Shown here: positions 8,332 to 15,661 of the stretch, one piece after another
Position numbering within the stretch: position 1 is the first letter of the stretch
How the letters are laid out: every line of letters begins with the position of its first letter
Origin: Streptomyces rubellomurinus
GTDB lineage: Bacteria > Actinomycetota > Actinomycetes > Streptomycetales > Streptomycetaceae
DNA length: 44,713 bases
Direction: 5' to 3'
NCBI RefSeq assembly: GCF_000961885.1
Contig: NZ_JZKH01000068.1
Span: 1 to 44,713, forward strand
Notes under the pieces: generated by a model
Databases searched by the model: none
The model's input: the letters and a program-made list of their open reading frames with translations, nothing else
What the model was told of the DNA's origin: nothing
Translations under genes and position numbers: made by a program

Positions 8332-8346
8332 CGCGGTCAGCCCCGG
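8322..8346. terminator. Bidirectional hairpin containing both stop codons
   Basis: An 11-bp perfect inverted repeat (CCGGGGCTGAC / GTCAGCCCCGG) with a 3-base GCG loop. The left arm holds the TGA of the VOC gene and the right arm the TGA of the convergent GNAT gene, so the stem also encodes the last residues of both proteins. It probably terminates transcription in both directions. Confidence 0.7.
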
Positions 8347-8891
8347 ATGATCTCCATCTCGATCTCGCGGTGGGTGTCGTCGCCCGGGACGGGCCCCGAC
8401 GCGCCGGTGGGCTTGAAGCCAGCCCGCGCGTACATCGCCGCCGCGCGGGCGTTGTCCTCGTGGACGTACAGCCGCAGCCGCCGCACCACGGGCTCGGTGA
8501 GCGACCAGGACCACTGCGCCGCCGCCCGGACGAGGTCGTCCGCCAGGCCGGTGCCGCGCGCCTCGGGCCGGACGAAGACGCCGACGAGGTGCGTCTGCGG
8601 GGCCTCGATGACATCGCCGTCCAGGGCGCCCTTCCCGCCGGGCAGTTCGACCAGCACGGTCATCGAGCCGAGCCAGCGCCCGTCCTCGGCCACCGCGACG
8701 AGCTGGCACACCGAGTCGCCCTCGGCGGCGTTCGCGGTGCGCTCCTGCCAGAACTCGTCGGGCCTGGCGGCGGCCTGTTCGTGCGTCTCCAGGAAGGCGA
8801 TGGCCGCGACCGGGTCGAGCAGGGCGTCCAGCCGCAGCTGCTTGACCTGCCGCCATTCCTCGCTGCGCACTCGTCTGATGGTGATGTTCAT
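8337..8891 (-). CDS. GNAT-family N-acetyltransferase (184 aa)
   Basis: GNAT acetyltransferase with the acetyl-CoA loop VFVRPEARGTGLADDLV (about residues 110-126) and the downstream LRLYVHEDNARAAAMYARAGF, a near-consensus motif B in which N-x-x-A-x-x-[LM]-Y-x-[KR]-x-G-F marks the enzyme class. The N-terminal ITIRRVRSEEWRQVKQLRLDAL is the typical beta-1/alpha-1 start. Substrate unknown; small-molecule amines and protein N-termini are both possible. The ATG at 8891 sits a short distance after an A/T-richer stretch without a clear ribosome site. It is unrelated in detail to the shorter GNAT at 4060. Confidence 0.88.
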   Translation of the reverse strand: MNITIRRVRSEEWRQVKQLRLDALLDPVAAIAFLETHEQAAARPDEFWQERTANAAEGDSVCQLVAVAEDGRWLGSMTVLVELPGGKGALDGDVIEAPQTHLVGVFVRPEARGTGLADDLVRAAAQWSWSLTEPVVRRLRLYVHEDNARAAAMYARAGFKPTGASGPVPGDDTHREIEMEIIRG

Positions 8892-8988
8892 CCGACGATG
8901 ATTCCATCGCCGCAGGTGGCGGCCGCAAGCGGATTTCCGGAGAGCGGGCGGCCGGTTCCCGCAGCGGGCGGCCGGGCCCCGGGGCGGG

Positions 8989-9705
8989 TCAGTCCAGGAC
9001 GATCCGGTCGCCGAGCCGCAGCCGGCCCGGCGCGGCGACCTCGGCGAGGGCGTCCAGCCGGCCGTCGTGGGCGTGCACGATCGCCTTCAGGATCTCCGGG
9101 GCGTGCGGCAGCCCGGGCTGCGGGGCGCCCGTCATCACGCAGCGCTCGCTGGAGCCGACGAAGGCCAGCCGGGCGCTGCCGGGGGCCTCGCCGCGGGCCT
9201 GCCGGCCGAACCACTCGTCCTCGACGAACGGCGGGGTGCCGGGCGGGGTGCGCAGCACGATGTTCGGACGGAACCGGCGCTCGTCCACGACGGTCAGCGG
9301 GACGGCCTCGCGGACCCAGTCCAGGGTGGCGGTGGTGACCACGCTGACCGGCAGCCGGTCGACGTGCGAAACGGCGTCCTCGCGGGCGAGTTCGACGTCC
9401 TCGCGCAGCAGGTAGGCGCGCAGGAAGGCGGTCGGGTCGGCGACCGGGCGGCCGAGCGGGTCGAACAGCTCGGGGCCGTCGATCCGGCGGCCGAGCCGGG
9501 CGGAGAGCCGGAGCAGGCCGTCCATCCGGCGCAGGCGCCGGGTGTTCTTGCCGGAGCCGAGCCGGCCGGCCGCGTCGCGGACGGCGTAGAGGCGGTCGCC
9601 GGCCAGGCCGCGCCCGTCCACCTCGACGGAGTCGAGCCGCTCGCCGCCGGTGGATTTCACGGGGTAGCGCCAAAGTCGCTCGATCACTCCGATGATCTCA
9701 GCCAT
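8989..9705 (-). CDS. MOSC domain protein
   Basis: A 238-residue protein with an N-terminal MOSC_N beta-barrel (IERLWRYPVKSTGGERLDSV, then GRGLAGDRLYAV) and a C-terminal MOSC domain carrying the characteristic Cys in SERCVMTG (about residue 190). MOSC proteins handle molybdenum-cofactor sulfur; relatives include Moco sulfurase C-termini, mARC and YiiM/YcbX-type detoxifying reductases acting on N-hydroxylated bases. The length fits the stand-alone YcbX-like group without the ferredoxin domain. The ATG at 9705 follows a TACGCT -10 candidate by only eight bases, so the mRNA is probably leaderless. A DasR-type palindrome covers the predicted -35. Confidence 0.85.
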   Translation of the reverse strand: MAEIIGVIERLWRYPVKSTGGERLDSVEVDGRGLAGDRLYAVRDAAGRLGSGKNTRRLRRMDGLLRLSARLGRRIDGPELFDPLGRPVADPTAFLRAYLLREDVELAREDAVSHVDRLPVSVVTTATLDWVREAVPLTVVDERRFRPNIVLRTPPGTPPFVEDEWFGRQARGEAPGSARLAFVGSSERCVMTGAPQPGLPHAPEILKAIVHAHDGRLDALAEVAAPGRLRLGDRIVLD

Positions 9706-9713
9706 GGCCGGAA

Positions 9714-9743
9714 AGCGTAGCGGCGGCGCCCGGGGATGGTCTA
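9714..9743 (-). promoter_or_regulatory. Predicted promoter of the MOSC gene
   Basis: Read on the minus strand: TAGACC (9743-9738) as -35, an 18-bp spacer, and TACGCT (9719-9714) as -10. Eight bases then separate the -10 from the start codon at 9705. The -35 lies inside the TGGTCTAGACCA palindrome, so a bound repressor would cover it. Confidence 0.4.
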
Positions 9744-9748
9744 GACCA
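9737..9748. promoter_or_regulatory. DasR-type (dre core) palindrome
   Basis: TGGTCTAGACCA is a perfect 12-bp palindrome identical to the core that I recall for the DasR-responsive element of Streptomyces, the GntR/HutC-family N-acetylglucosamine sensor. The flanks (GA / AG) differ from the usual AC / CT. It starts 32 bases before the MOSC start codon. The palindrome also sits in a larger dyad (GCCCGGG at 9728-9734, CCCGGGC at 9752-9758) that could instead be a terminator for the upstream cyclase-family gene. Confidence 0.45.
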
Positions 9749-9792
9749 AGTCCCGGGCGTCGGGCGGGCGGTGGCCCGGGGCGCGTCCTGGT

Positions 9793-10539
9793 TCAGCCCA
9801 GCCGGGCCACCGCCCGCACCGGCGCGCCGTCCGCCGCGACCAGCCGCAGCGGGAACAGCGAGACCTCCACCGGCCGCCCGGCCTCCTGCGCCTCCAGCAG
9901 CAGCCGAAGGTCCGTCAGGTTCTCGGCGATCACCCCGCCGCCGCTCGCCCCCAGCAGCACCCGGTGCGCGGCCAGCGTCGGCTCTTCGGGGGCCGCGCCC
10001 TGGTCGTGCTCGTCGGTCAGGTCGGCGAGCAGCGCGGCCACCGCCGGGTCGCCCGGGCCGGGGTCCGCGGTCGGGTCGACGCTGAGCGCGTCCACGCCGA
10101 CCGTCCGCACCCCGGCGGCCACGATCGCCTCGGCGGCGGCCGGGGTCAGGCTGGGGTGGGCGAGGTACGCGTCGGTGCCCCAGTGCCGGGCCCAGCCGGT
10201 GGCCAGCAGCAGCACGTGGCCCGCGCCGCAGCGCTCCAGCGCGGGCGCCAGCAGGTCGGGAGTGACGGCCGCCCGGGGCGCCAGCCCGCGCAGGTCGGCC
10301 ACCACGGCCGGGCCGGTGAACAGCTTCAGCGGCAGCCCGTCCAGGGTCGGCCAGGTGACGTCCACGTGGTAGGGCGCGTCCACGTGCGTCCCGGACTGCG
10401 AGCCCAGGTGCAGGGCCAGCACGTTCACCCCGGCGGTGGCGGTGGTGAGCGCGGGCTCCAGCAGGACGGACGGGTCGCCGGGGTAGACCGGCATCGCGGT
10501 GGTCACCTGGTGGGTGAGGTCGACGAGGGTCGCTGCCAT
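9793..10539 (-). CDS. Cyclase-family metal hydrolase (kynurenine formamidase-like)
   Basis: A 248-residue member of the cyclase/kynurenine formamidase family (PF04199). The metal-binding signature appears as GSQSGTHVDAPYH (the H-x-G-T-H-x-D-x-P-x-H pattern with Ser-Gln replacing part of the first element), and the N-terminus VDLTHQVTTAMPVYPGDP is diagnostic. The central DALSVDP and later HRVLLG parts supply further ligands. Members hydrolyse N-formylkynurenine, isatin or cyclic amides. No other kynurenine-pathway gene is nearby, so the substrate is open. The ATG at 10539 has GGGAGG upstream on the minus strand. It is divergent from mqnM across a 90-bp gap. Confidence 0.85.
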   Translation of the reverse strand: MAATLVDLTHQVTTAMPVYPGDPSVLLEPALTTATAGVNVLALHLGSQSGTHVDAPYHVDVTWPTLDGLPLKLFTGPAVVADLRGLAPRAAVTPDLLAPALERCGAGHVLLLATGWARHWGTDAYLAHPSLTPAAAEAIVAAGVRTVGVDALSVDPTADPGPGDPAVAALLADLTDEHDQGAAPEEPTLAAHRVLLGASGGGVIAENLTDLRLLLEAQEAGRPVEVSLFPLRLVAADGAPVRAVARLG

Positions 10540-10629
10540 GGCCCCATCCTCCCAGGGGTGACGGGATCGCGGACCCTCCCGGCGGCGCCCGGGCCGAACC
10601 GGCAGGTGGAGCCGGGATACAAATGCCCC

Positions 10630-11307
10630 ATGGGAACTGCGAAGCGTCAACCGTGGGTGGTCGGGGTCTCGGGCGCGTCGGGGACGCCGTACGCCGCCTC
10701 CGTGATCCGGGCGCTGCTGGCCGCCGGCGAGGCGGTGGACCTGATCGTCAGCCGCGCCGCCCGGCTGACCATCCTCGACGAGACCGGCATCTCCTTCCGC
10801 GACGCCCACTGGCGCGCCGACCTGGCCGCCTGGCTGGACGTCGACGAGGACGCCCTCGCCGACGTCCGCTACTGGTCCGCCGGGGACTTCGCGGCCGGCC
10901 CGTCCAGCGGCTCCTACCCGGCCAAGGGCATGCTGGTGGTGCCGGCGACCACCGGCGCGGTGGCCGGGATCGCCCTCGGCCTGAGCAAGGACCTGCTGCA
11001 GCGGGTGGCCAGCGTCACCCTCAAGGAGCGCCGCCCGCTCGTCGTGTGCGTGCGCGAGACGCCACTCAACGGGGTGACGTTGAAGCACCTCGTGGAACTC
11101 GACGCGCAGGGCGCCGTGGTGCTCCCCGCCTCGCCCGGTTTCTACGCCGGCGGCTCCACCGTGCGCGAACTCGTCGATTTCGTGGCCGGCCGGGTGCTGG
11201 ACGCCGTCGGCGTGCCGCATTCCCTGTACCTGCGCTGGGAAGGGGAGTTGGGGGCGGCGGCCCGTCAAACGGGCGGCGCGGGCGGCGCACCGGCTGAGGG
11301 GGAGTAA
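10630..11307 (+). CDS. mqnM: UbiX-like flavin prenyltransferase of menaquinone synthesis
   Basis: A 225-residue flavin prenyltransferase of the UbiX/Pad1 family. It joins a dimethylallyl group to FMN, making the prenyl-FMN that the UbiD-type decarboxylase needs. The N-terminal VGVSGASGTPYAASVIRAL is the flavin phosphate-binding loop, and SKDLLQRVASVTLKERRPLV and ETPLNGVTLKHLVEL are conserved family blocks. The protein is slightly longer than typical UbiX (about 190-210) owing to a Gly/Ala-rich tail. TACAAA lies a few bases before the ATG and no ribosome site has correct spacing, so leaderless translation is likely. It should serve the decarboxylase at 1670-3121. Confidence 0.9.
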   Translation: MGTAKRQPWVVGVSGASGTPYAASVIRALLAAGEAVDLIVSRAARLTILDETGISFRDAHWRADLAAWLDVDEDALADVRYWSAGDFAAGPSSGSYPAKGMLVVPATTGAVAGIALGLSKDLLQRVASVTLKERRPLVVCVRETPLNGVTLKHLVELDAQGAVVLPASPGFYAGGSTVRELVDFVAGRVLDAVGVPHSLYLRWEGELGAAARQTGGAGGAPAEGE

Positions 11308-11341
11308 GACGACCGGGGGCGGGAGAGTATCTTCTCTGCGA

Positions 11342-11382
11342 TATCCGGGTCGTTCAGCGCACAGCGCCTTCGAATCCGGATA
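11342..11382. promoter_or_regulatory. Inverted repeat upstream of the Lrp-type regulator
   Basis: TATCCGG at 11342-11348 and CCGGATA at 11376-11382 form a perfect 7-bp inverted repeat with centres 34 bp apart, about three helical turns. It lies 45-85 bp before the Lrp start, and the right arm overlaps a -10-like GATAAT (11379-11384). Lrp/AsnC proteins often autoregulate through spaced dyads bound by an octamer, so this is a candidate operator. Confidence 0.35.
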
Positions 11383-11426
11383 ATGATCTGTGGGTCTGGT
11401 GAGGTTCGGAAGGACGCGGACGGTAT

Positions 11427-11885
11427 ATGGACACGGTGGACAGACAGCTCATCCAGGCGCTCCGGGAGAACGGCCGCGCGTCCTACGCCGAGCTGGGCCG
11501 GCTGGTCGGCCTCTCCGGACCGAGCGTCACGGACCGCATCAACCGGCTGGAGCAGGCCGGTGTGATCACCGGCTACCGCGCGACGGTCAACCCGGCCTCG
11601 CTCGGCTTCGGCGTGACGGCCCTGATCGGCCTCCAGCTGACCGACGCCGCCGACCACGACGACGTCGGGTTCCGGCTGAAGGACCTCAACGAGGTCGAGG
11701 ACTGCTGGTTCATCGCCGGCGACGACTCCTACATGCTCAAGGTCCGGGTGGCCGACGTGGCCGGCCTGGAGTCGGTGGTGAAGCGGATCTCCGGCACCAA
11801 GGGTGTGGCCCGTACCCGTACCACCGTCGTACTCTCCACCAAGTGGGAGAACCGGGTGAGTGAACTCCCCCCCGTAGGAGAGTGA
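11427..11885 (+). CDS. Lrp/AsnC-family transcriptional regulator
   Basis: A 152-residue feast/famine regulator. MDTVDRQLIQALRENGRASY begins the helix-turn-helix, with recognition region LGRLVGLSGPSVTDRINRLE. The C-terminal RAM/AsnC ligand domain starts near residue 62 and includes GDDSYMLKVRVADVAGLE, the typical ligand-pocket segment. It is followed after four bases by the Ser/Thr dehydratase gene, and the two are likely cotranscribed. That makes an amino acid effector plausible. I recall a similar regulator in the S. coelicolor menaquinone cluster, so it may also act there. Confidence 0.92.
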   Translation: MDTVDRQLIQALRENGRASYAELGRLVGLSGPSVTDRINRLEQAGVITGYRATVNPASLGFGVTALIGLQLTDAADHDDVGFRLKDLNEVEDCWFIAGDDSYMLKVRVADVAGLESVVKRISGTKGVARTRTTVVLSTKWENRVSELPPVGE

Positions 11886-11889
11886 CGCG

Positions 11890-12852
11890 ATGGCACTGGT
11901 CGGTCTGGAGGAGCTGCGCGCCGCCCGGCAGCGGATCGCGGGCGTGGTCGTCCGCACTCCGCTGGTCCCCGCCCCCTGGGCGGACGAGGGCGAGCGCCGG
12001 CTCTGGCTGAAGCCGGAGAACCTCCAGCCGACCGGCGCCTTCAAGACCCGCGGCGCGTACAACCGGCTGGCCGCGCTGACGGCGGACGAGCGTGCGCGCG
12101 GCGTGGTCGCCCAGTCCAGCGGCAACCACGCCCAGGCGGTGGCGTACGCGGCGCGGCTGCTCGGGGTGAAGGCCGTGATCGTGATGCCGGACACCTCGCC
12201 GGCCGTCAAGGTCGAGGCCACCCGCTCGTTCGGCGCCGAGGTGGTGCTGGTCGCGCCGGGGGAGCGGGACACCCTGCCCGCCGAGCTGGCCGAGCGGCAC
12301 GGCTACGTCTGGGTGCCGCCGTACGACGACCCGTTCATCGTCGCGGGCCAGGGCACGGTCGGCCTGGAGATCGCCGAGGACGCCCCGGCTGAGCTGGACA
12401 CCGTCCTGGTGCCGGTCAGCGGCGGCGGCCTGATCGGCGGCACGGCGGCCGCGCTCAAGCTCACCCGCCCGGGCATCCGGGTGATCGGCGTGGAGCCCGA
12501 GCTGGCCGCCGACGCCCGGGCGAGCCTGCGCGCCGGACGCCGGGTGGAGTGGCCGGTGGCCGACACCTACCGGACGATCGCGGACGGGCTGCGCACCCCC
12601 TCGGTCGGCGTGCTGCCGTACGAGCACATCACCACCTACGTGGACGACATCGTCACCGTCACCGAGGACGAGATCCGCGCCACCGTCGCCCTGCTGGCCC
12701 GGCGCGGCCGGCTGGTCGCCGAGCCCTCCGGCGCGGTCGCCCCGGCGGCCTACTTCCACCGGGCCGCCGAGACCGGCGGACAGGCCGTCGCCGCCGTCGT
12801 GAGCGGCGGCAACATCGACCCCGCCCTGCTCACCGAGCTGCTGTCCGTCTAG
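11890..12852 (+). CDS. PLP-dependent threonine/serine dehydratase
   Basis: A 320-residue fold-type II PLP enzyme. The Schiff-base lysine is K52 in [10 protein letters not shown], the Asn/His loop is [11 protein letters not shown], and the phosphate-binding glycine loop is SGGGLIGG. The protein lacks the C-terminal ACT-like domain of biosynthetic IlvA, so it resembles catabolic threonine dehydratases or serine racemase/dehydratase-type enzymes that make 2-oxobutyrate or pyruvate. Its position four bases after the Lrp-type regulator suggests amino-acid-responsive expression. It separates the Lrp gene from mqnE in the menaquinone region and has its own terminator, so it is unlikely to be part of quinone synthesis. 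Confidence 0.9.
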   Translation: MALVGLEELRAARQRIAGVVVRTPLVPAPWADEGERRLWLKPENLQPTGAFKTRGAYNRLAALTADERARGVVAQSSGNHAQAVAYAARLLGVKAVIVMPDTSPAVKVEATRSFGAEVVLVAPGERDTLPAELAERHGYVWVPPYDDPFIVAGQGTVGLEIAEDAPAELDTVLVPVSGGGLIGGTAAALKLTRPGIRVIGVEPELAADARASLRAGRRVEWPVADTYRTIADGLRTPSVGVLPYEHITTYVDDIVTVTEDEIRATVALLARRGRLVAEPSGAVAPAAYFHRAAETGGQAVAAVVSGGNIDPALLTELLSV

Positions 12853-12886
12853 GCCCGGCTCTCAGCCGCATGCCCTCGCCGGGCCT
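12851..12886 (+). terminator. Hairpin after the dehydratase gene
   Basis: A 9-bp perfect inverted repeat (AGGCCCGGC / GCCGGGCCT) with an 18-base loop, beginning within the TAG stop codon of the dehydratase gene. It likely ends the Lrp-dehydratase transcript before mqnE. Confidence 0.55.
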
Positions 12887-12951
12887 CCGTGTGCATAGGC
12901 GTACGCTCGTCTCCGGCAAGGATTCGAAAGTCGGAGGAGGCGGGTCACCGC

Positions 12952-14115
12952 ATGGACGCAGGGCTCAAGCGCGAGCTGGAGGCGAAGGTCTACGCGGGTG
13001 AGCGGCTGACCCGCGAGGACGGGATCGCGCTCTACGAGAGCGACGACCTGGCCTGGCTGGGCGGCCTGGCCCACCACGTGCGGACGCGGAAGAACGGCGA
13101 CGTCGTCCACTTCAACGTCAACCGCCACCTCAACATGACCAACGTGTGCAGCGCGTCCTGCGCGTACTGCTCGTTCCAGCGCAAGCCGGGCGAGAAGGAC
13201 GCCTACACGATGCGCATCGAGGAGGCCGTCCGCCTCGCCAAGGCGATGGAGAGCGAGTCCCTCACCGAGCTGCACATCGTCAACGGCCTGCACCCGACCC
13301 TGCCCTGGCGCTACTACCCGCGCTCGCTGCGCGAGCTGAAGGCCGCCCTGCCGAACGTCTCGCTGAAGGCCTTCACCGCCACCGAGATCCACTGGTTCGA
13401 GAAGATCAGCGGCCTGTCCGCCGAAGAGATCCTGGACGAGCTGATCGACGCCGGCCTGGAGTCGCTGACCGGCGGCGGCGCGGAGATCTTCGACTGGGAG
13501 GTCCGCCAGCACATCGTCGACCACGACACCCACTGGGAGGACTGGTCGCGGATCCACCGCCTGGCGCACTCCAAGGGCCTCAAGACGCCCTGCACCATGC
13601 TGTACGGCCACATCGAGGAGCCCCGCCACCGGGTCGACCACGTGCTGCGGCTGCGCGAGCTGCAGGACGAGACCGGCGGCTTCCAGGTCTTCATCCCGCT
13701 GCGCTACCAGCACGACTTCCACGACTCCAAGGACGGCGTCGTGCGCAACAAGCTGATGGCCCGCACCGAGATGGCCACCGGCGCCGAGGCGCTGAAGACC
13801 TTCGCCGTCTCCCGGCTGCTGTTCGACAACGTCCCGCACGTCAAGGTCTTCTGGGTGATGCACGGCGTCGCCACCGCCCAGCTGGCGCTCAGCCACGGTG
13901 CGGACGACATGGACGGCTCGGTGGTCGAGTACAAGATCACCCACGACGCGGACAACTTCGGCACCCCGAACAAGCTCGGCCGCGACGACCTGCTCGGCCT
14001 GATCCGCGACGCCGGCTTCCGCCCGGTCGAGCGCAACACCCGCTACGAGACCATCCGCGAGTACGAGGGCCCGGACCCGCTGCGCCGCGAGTCCCCGCAG
14101 GCGATGCGCCTCTGA
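12952..14115 (+). CDS. mqnE: Aminofutalosine synthase (radical SAM)
   Basis: A 387-residue radical SAM enzyme catalysing the first committed carbon-skeleton step of the futalosine menaquinone route: addition of the 5'-deoxyadenosyl radical to 3-[(1-carboxyvinyl)oxy]benzoate, giving 6-amino-6-deoxyfutalosine. The [4Fe-4S] ligands are C66, C70 and C73 in NVCSASCAYCSFQ. TGGGAEIFDWEVRQ and the C-terminal DNFGTPNKLGRDDLLGLIRD are conserved in MqnE/MqnC-type enzymes. I chose the ATG at 12952 because GGAGGAGG precedes it by about 12 bases; an upstream in-frame ATG at 12889 adds unconserved residues. A strong hairpin follows the stop. Confidence 0.93.
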   Translation: MDAGLKRELEAKVYAGERLTREDGIALYESDDLAWLGGLAHHVRTRKNGDVVHFNVNRHLNMTNVCSASCAYCSFQRKPGEKDAYTMRIEEAVRLAKAMESESLTELHIVNGLHPTLPWRYYPRSLRELKAALPNVSLKAFTATEIHWFEKISGLSAEEILDELIDAGLESLTGGGAEIFDWEVRQHIVDHDTHWEDWSRIHRLAHSKGLKTPCTMLYGHIEEPRHRVDHVLRLRELQDETGGFQVFIPLRYQHDFHDSKDGVVRNKLMARTEMATGAEALKTFAVSRLLFDNVPHVKVFWVMHGVATAQLALSHGADDMDGSVVEYKITHDADNFGTPNKLGRDDLLGLIRDAGFRPVERNTRYETIREYEGPDPLRRESPQAMRL

Positions 14116-14132
14116 CTCCGCCTCCTCCTCAC

Positions 14133-14167
14133 CCGTCGCCCGGGCCGGCACTCGGCCCGGGCGACGG
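14133..14167 (+). terminator. Strong hairpin terminator after mqnE
   Basis: A 15-bp perfect inverted repeat (left arm 14133-14147, right arm 14153-14167) with a 5-base GCACT loop, 18 bases after the mqnE stop. No U tract. One of the strongest hairpins in the window. Confidence 0.75.
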
Positions 14168-14197
14168 TGTCTTCACGGCCTCCGCACGCGACCCGGG

Positions 14198-14227
14198 TTT
14201 ACCAACGGGTACGGCGTTTGGCAGGAT
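14198..14227 (+). promoter_or_regulatory. Predicted promoter of the L,D-transpeptidase gene
   Basis: TTTACC (14198-14203) and CAGGAT (14222-14227) are separated by 18 bp, an acceptable sigma-70-type pair for an actinobacterium. The start codon follows seven bases after the -10, so the mRNA would be leaderless or nearly so. Confidence 0.4.
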
Positions 14228-14234
14228 CGAGGAC

Positions 14235-15503
14235 ATGTCCGGTTCCCATCGCGCCACCACGTACCCGCCGTACGAGCCGATACCGGAGCCGGTGTACGAG
14301 GTGCCGCAGCCGTCGTACGACAGCTACGACGGGTACCAGCAGCAGGGCTGGTACGACGGACAGCAGCAGTACCCGCAGGCCGCTGACGGCTACTACGAGG
14401 TGTACGAGCAGCCGTCACAGCAGTTCCAGCAGTTCCAGCCGTACGCCGACCAGGCCGAGCCGGAGTACCAGCCCGAGCCGTACGCCCACGCGTACCAGCC
14501 CGAGGCCGAGTATCAGACCGAGCCCGAGTATCAGACCGCGCCCGAGTCGTACGCCTACGAGTACCGGCCCGAGCCGGAGCCCGTCGCCGAGCCCGTGCCC
14601 GAAGCGGCCGTCGCCGCCCCCGAGGGCTCCCGCTCCGCCGCCCGTGGCCGCCGCCGCAAGGCGAAGCCGAAGCGCCACGGCAAGGCCGTGATGGCCGGCA
14701 CCGCGCTGCTCGTCGCGGCCGCCGCCGGCTGGTACACCGTCGGCCAGGACGACGCCCGCCCCGCGCTCACCGCCGCGGACGGCCCCGGCCCGGACGCCAG
14801 CCGCCCGGACCAGCCGGCCCCCACTCCCGCTCCCGCCGCCGTGCAGGCCGCCGCCGATCGGCAGGCCCAGCCCGCGACCGCCACCCGGGGCGAGGCCCGG
14901 GCGGACGCCTCGGTGGCCGCGATACCCGGCCTCGGCCCGAGCTTCACCGCGAAGATCCCGGCCGAGACCACCCAGGTGCTGGTCGCCTCCGGCCAGGACA
15001 AGAACACCGACAAGAACACCGTCGTCCTGTGGACCCGCACCCCCGAGGGGCGCTGGCTGGCCGGGGAGACCTGGCAGGGCCACAACGGCAAGAACGGCTG
15101 GACGACCGACCACAACCAGGGCGACCTGCGCAGCCCGGTCGGCGTCTTCTCGCTCACCGACGCGGGCGGCCGCAAGGACAACCCGGGCAGCAAGCTCCCG
15201 TACGACAAGGACCCGAGCTTCGTGGTCTCCGGGACGGGCTTCTTCGGCGACCAGCTGGCCGGCTCCTTCGACTACGTGGTCGCGATCAACTACAACCGGG
15301 TCGCCGGCAGCTCCCCGCTCGACATGCGCCGCCCGATGGGTGCCGGGAAGGGCGGCGGCATCTGGCTGCACGTCGACCACGACGGCCCCACCCACGGCTG
15401 CGTGTCCATACCCGAGGACAAGATGGCCCAGCTCATCCGTACCCTGGACCCGGCCGCGCACCCGGTCGTGGTGATGGGCGACGCGGCCGCGCTGGCCGCC
15501 TGA
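14235..15503 (+). CDS. Membrane-anchored L,D-transpeptidase (YkuD domain) with Tyr/Gln/Pro/Glu-rich tail
   Basis: A 422-residue type II membrane protein. Residues 1-130 are low-complexity and rich in Tyr, Gln, Pro and Glu (about 20 tyrosines in the first 110 residues). A basic stretch (GRRRKAKPKRHGK) precedes one membrane helix (151-170), then an Ala/Pro linker, then the catalytic domain. YkuD enzymes form 3-3 cross-links in peptidoglycan with a catalytic Cys. Here the motif reads HVDHDGPTHGCVSI near residue 387, with both His and the Cys intact. The topology places catalysis outside and the Tyr-rich tail in the cytoplasm. The tail could bind cytoskeletal or kinase partners, which is speculation. 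Confidence 0.9.
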   Translation: MSGSHRATTYPPYEPIPEPVYEVPQPSYDSYDGYQQQGWYDGQQQYPQAADGYYEVYEQPSQQFQQFQPYADQAEPEYQPEPYAHAYQPEAEYQTEPEYQTAPESYAYEYRPEPEPVAEPVPEAAVAAPEGSRSAARGRRRKAKPKRHGKAVMAGTALLVAAAAGWYTVGQDDARPALTAADGPGPDASRPDQPAPTPAPAAVQAAADRQAQPATATRGEARADASVAAIPGLGPSFTAKIPAETTQVLVASGQDKNTDKNTVVLWTRTPEGRWLAGETWQGHNGKNGWTTDHNQGDLRSPVGVFSLTDAGGRKDNPGSKLPYDKDPSFVVSGTGFFGDQLAGSFDYVVAINYNRVAGSSPLDMRRPMGAGKGGGIWLHVDHDGPTHGCVSIPEDKMAQLIRTLDPAAHPVVVMGDAAALAA

Positions 15504-15508
15504 CCCGG

Positions 15509-15525
15509 CCGGACGGGCCGTCCGG
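15509..15525 (+). terminator. Short hairpin after the L,D-transpeptidase gene
   Basis: A 7-bp inverted repeat CCGGACG / CGTCCGG with a 3-base loop, six bases after the stop codon. GTCCGGGGGC then occurs twice in a row. A modest terminator candidate. Confidence 0.45.
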
Positions 15526-15661
15526 GGGCGTCCGGGGGCGTTCGGGGAGGTCGGAAGGCCGTACGGGGCAAGACGCCTTGTCGGTCTCCTACAGATCGGG
15601 GCCGATGATCCTGTGCCGGTCACGCCCAGCTGACCAGCGGGTAACCGGGTTCCATGGCGTT

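Noticed and set aside
4060..10539. A genomic island with mobile-element boundaries
   Set aside because: No integrase, transposase, tRNA, direct repeats at the ends or base-composition change could be seen, so only an interruption of the menaquinone genes is claimed.
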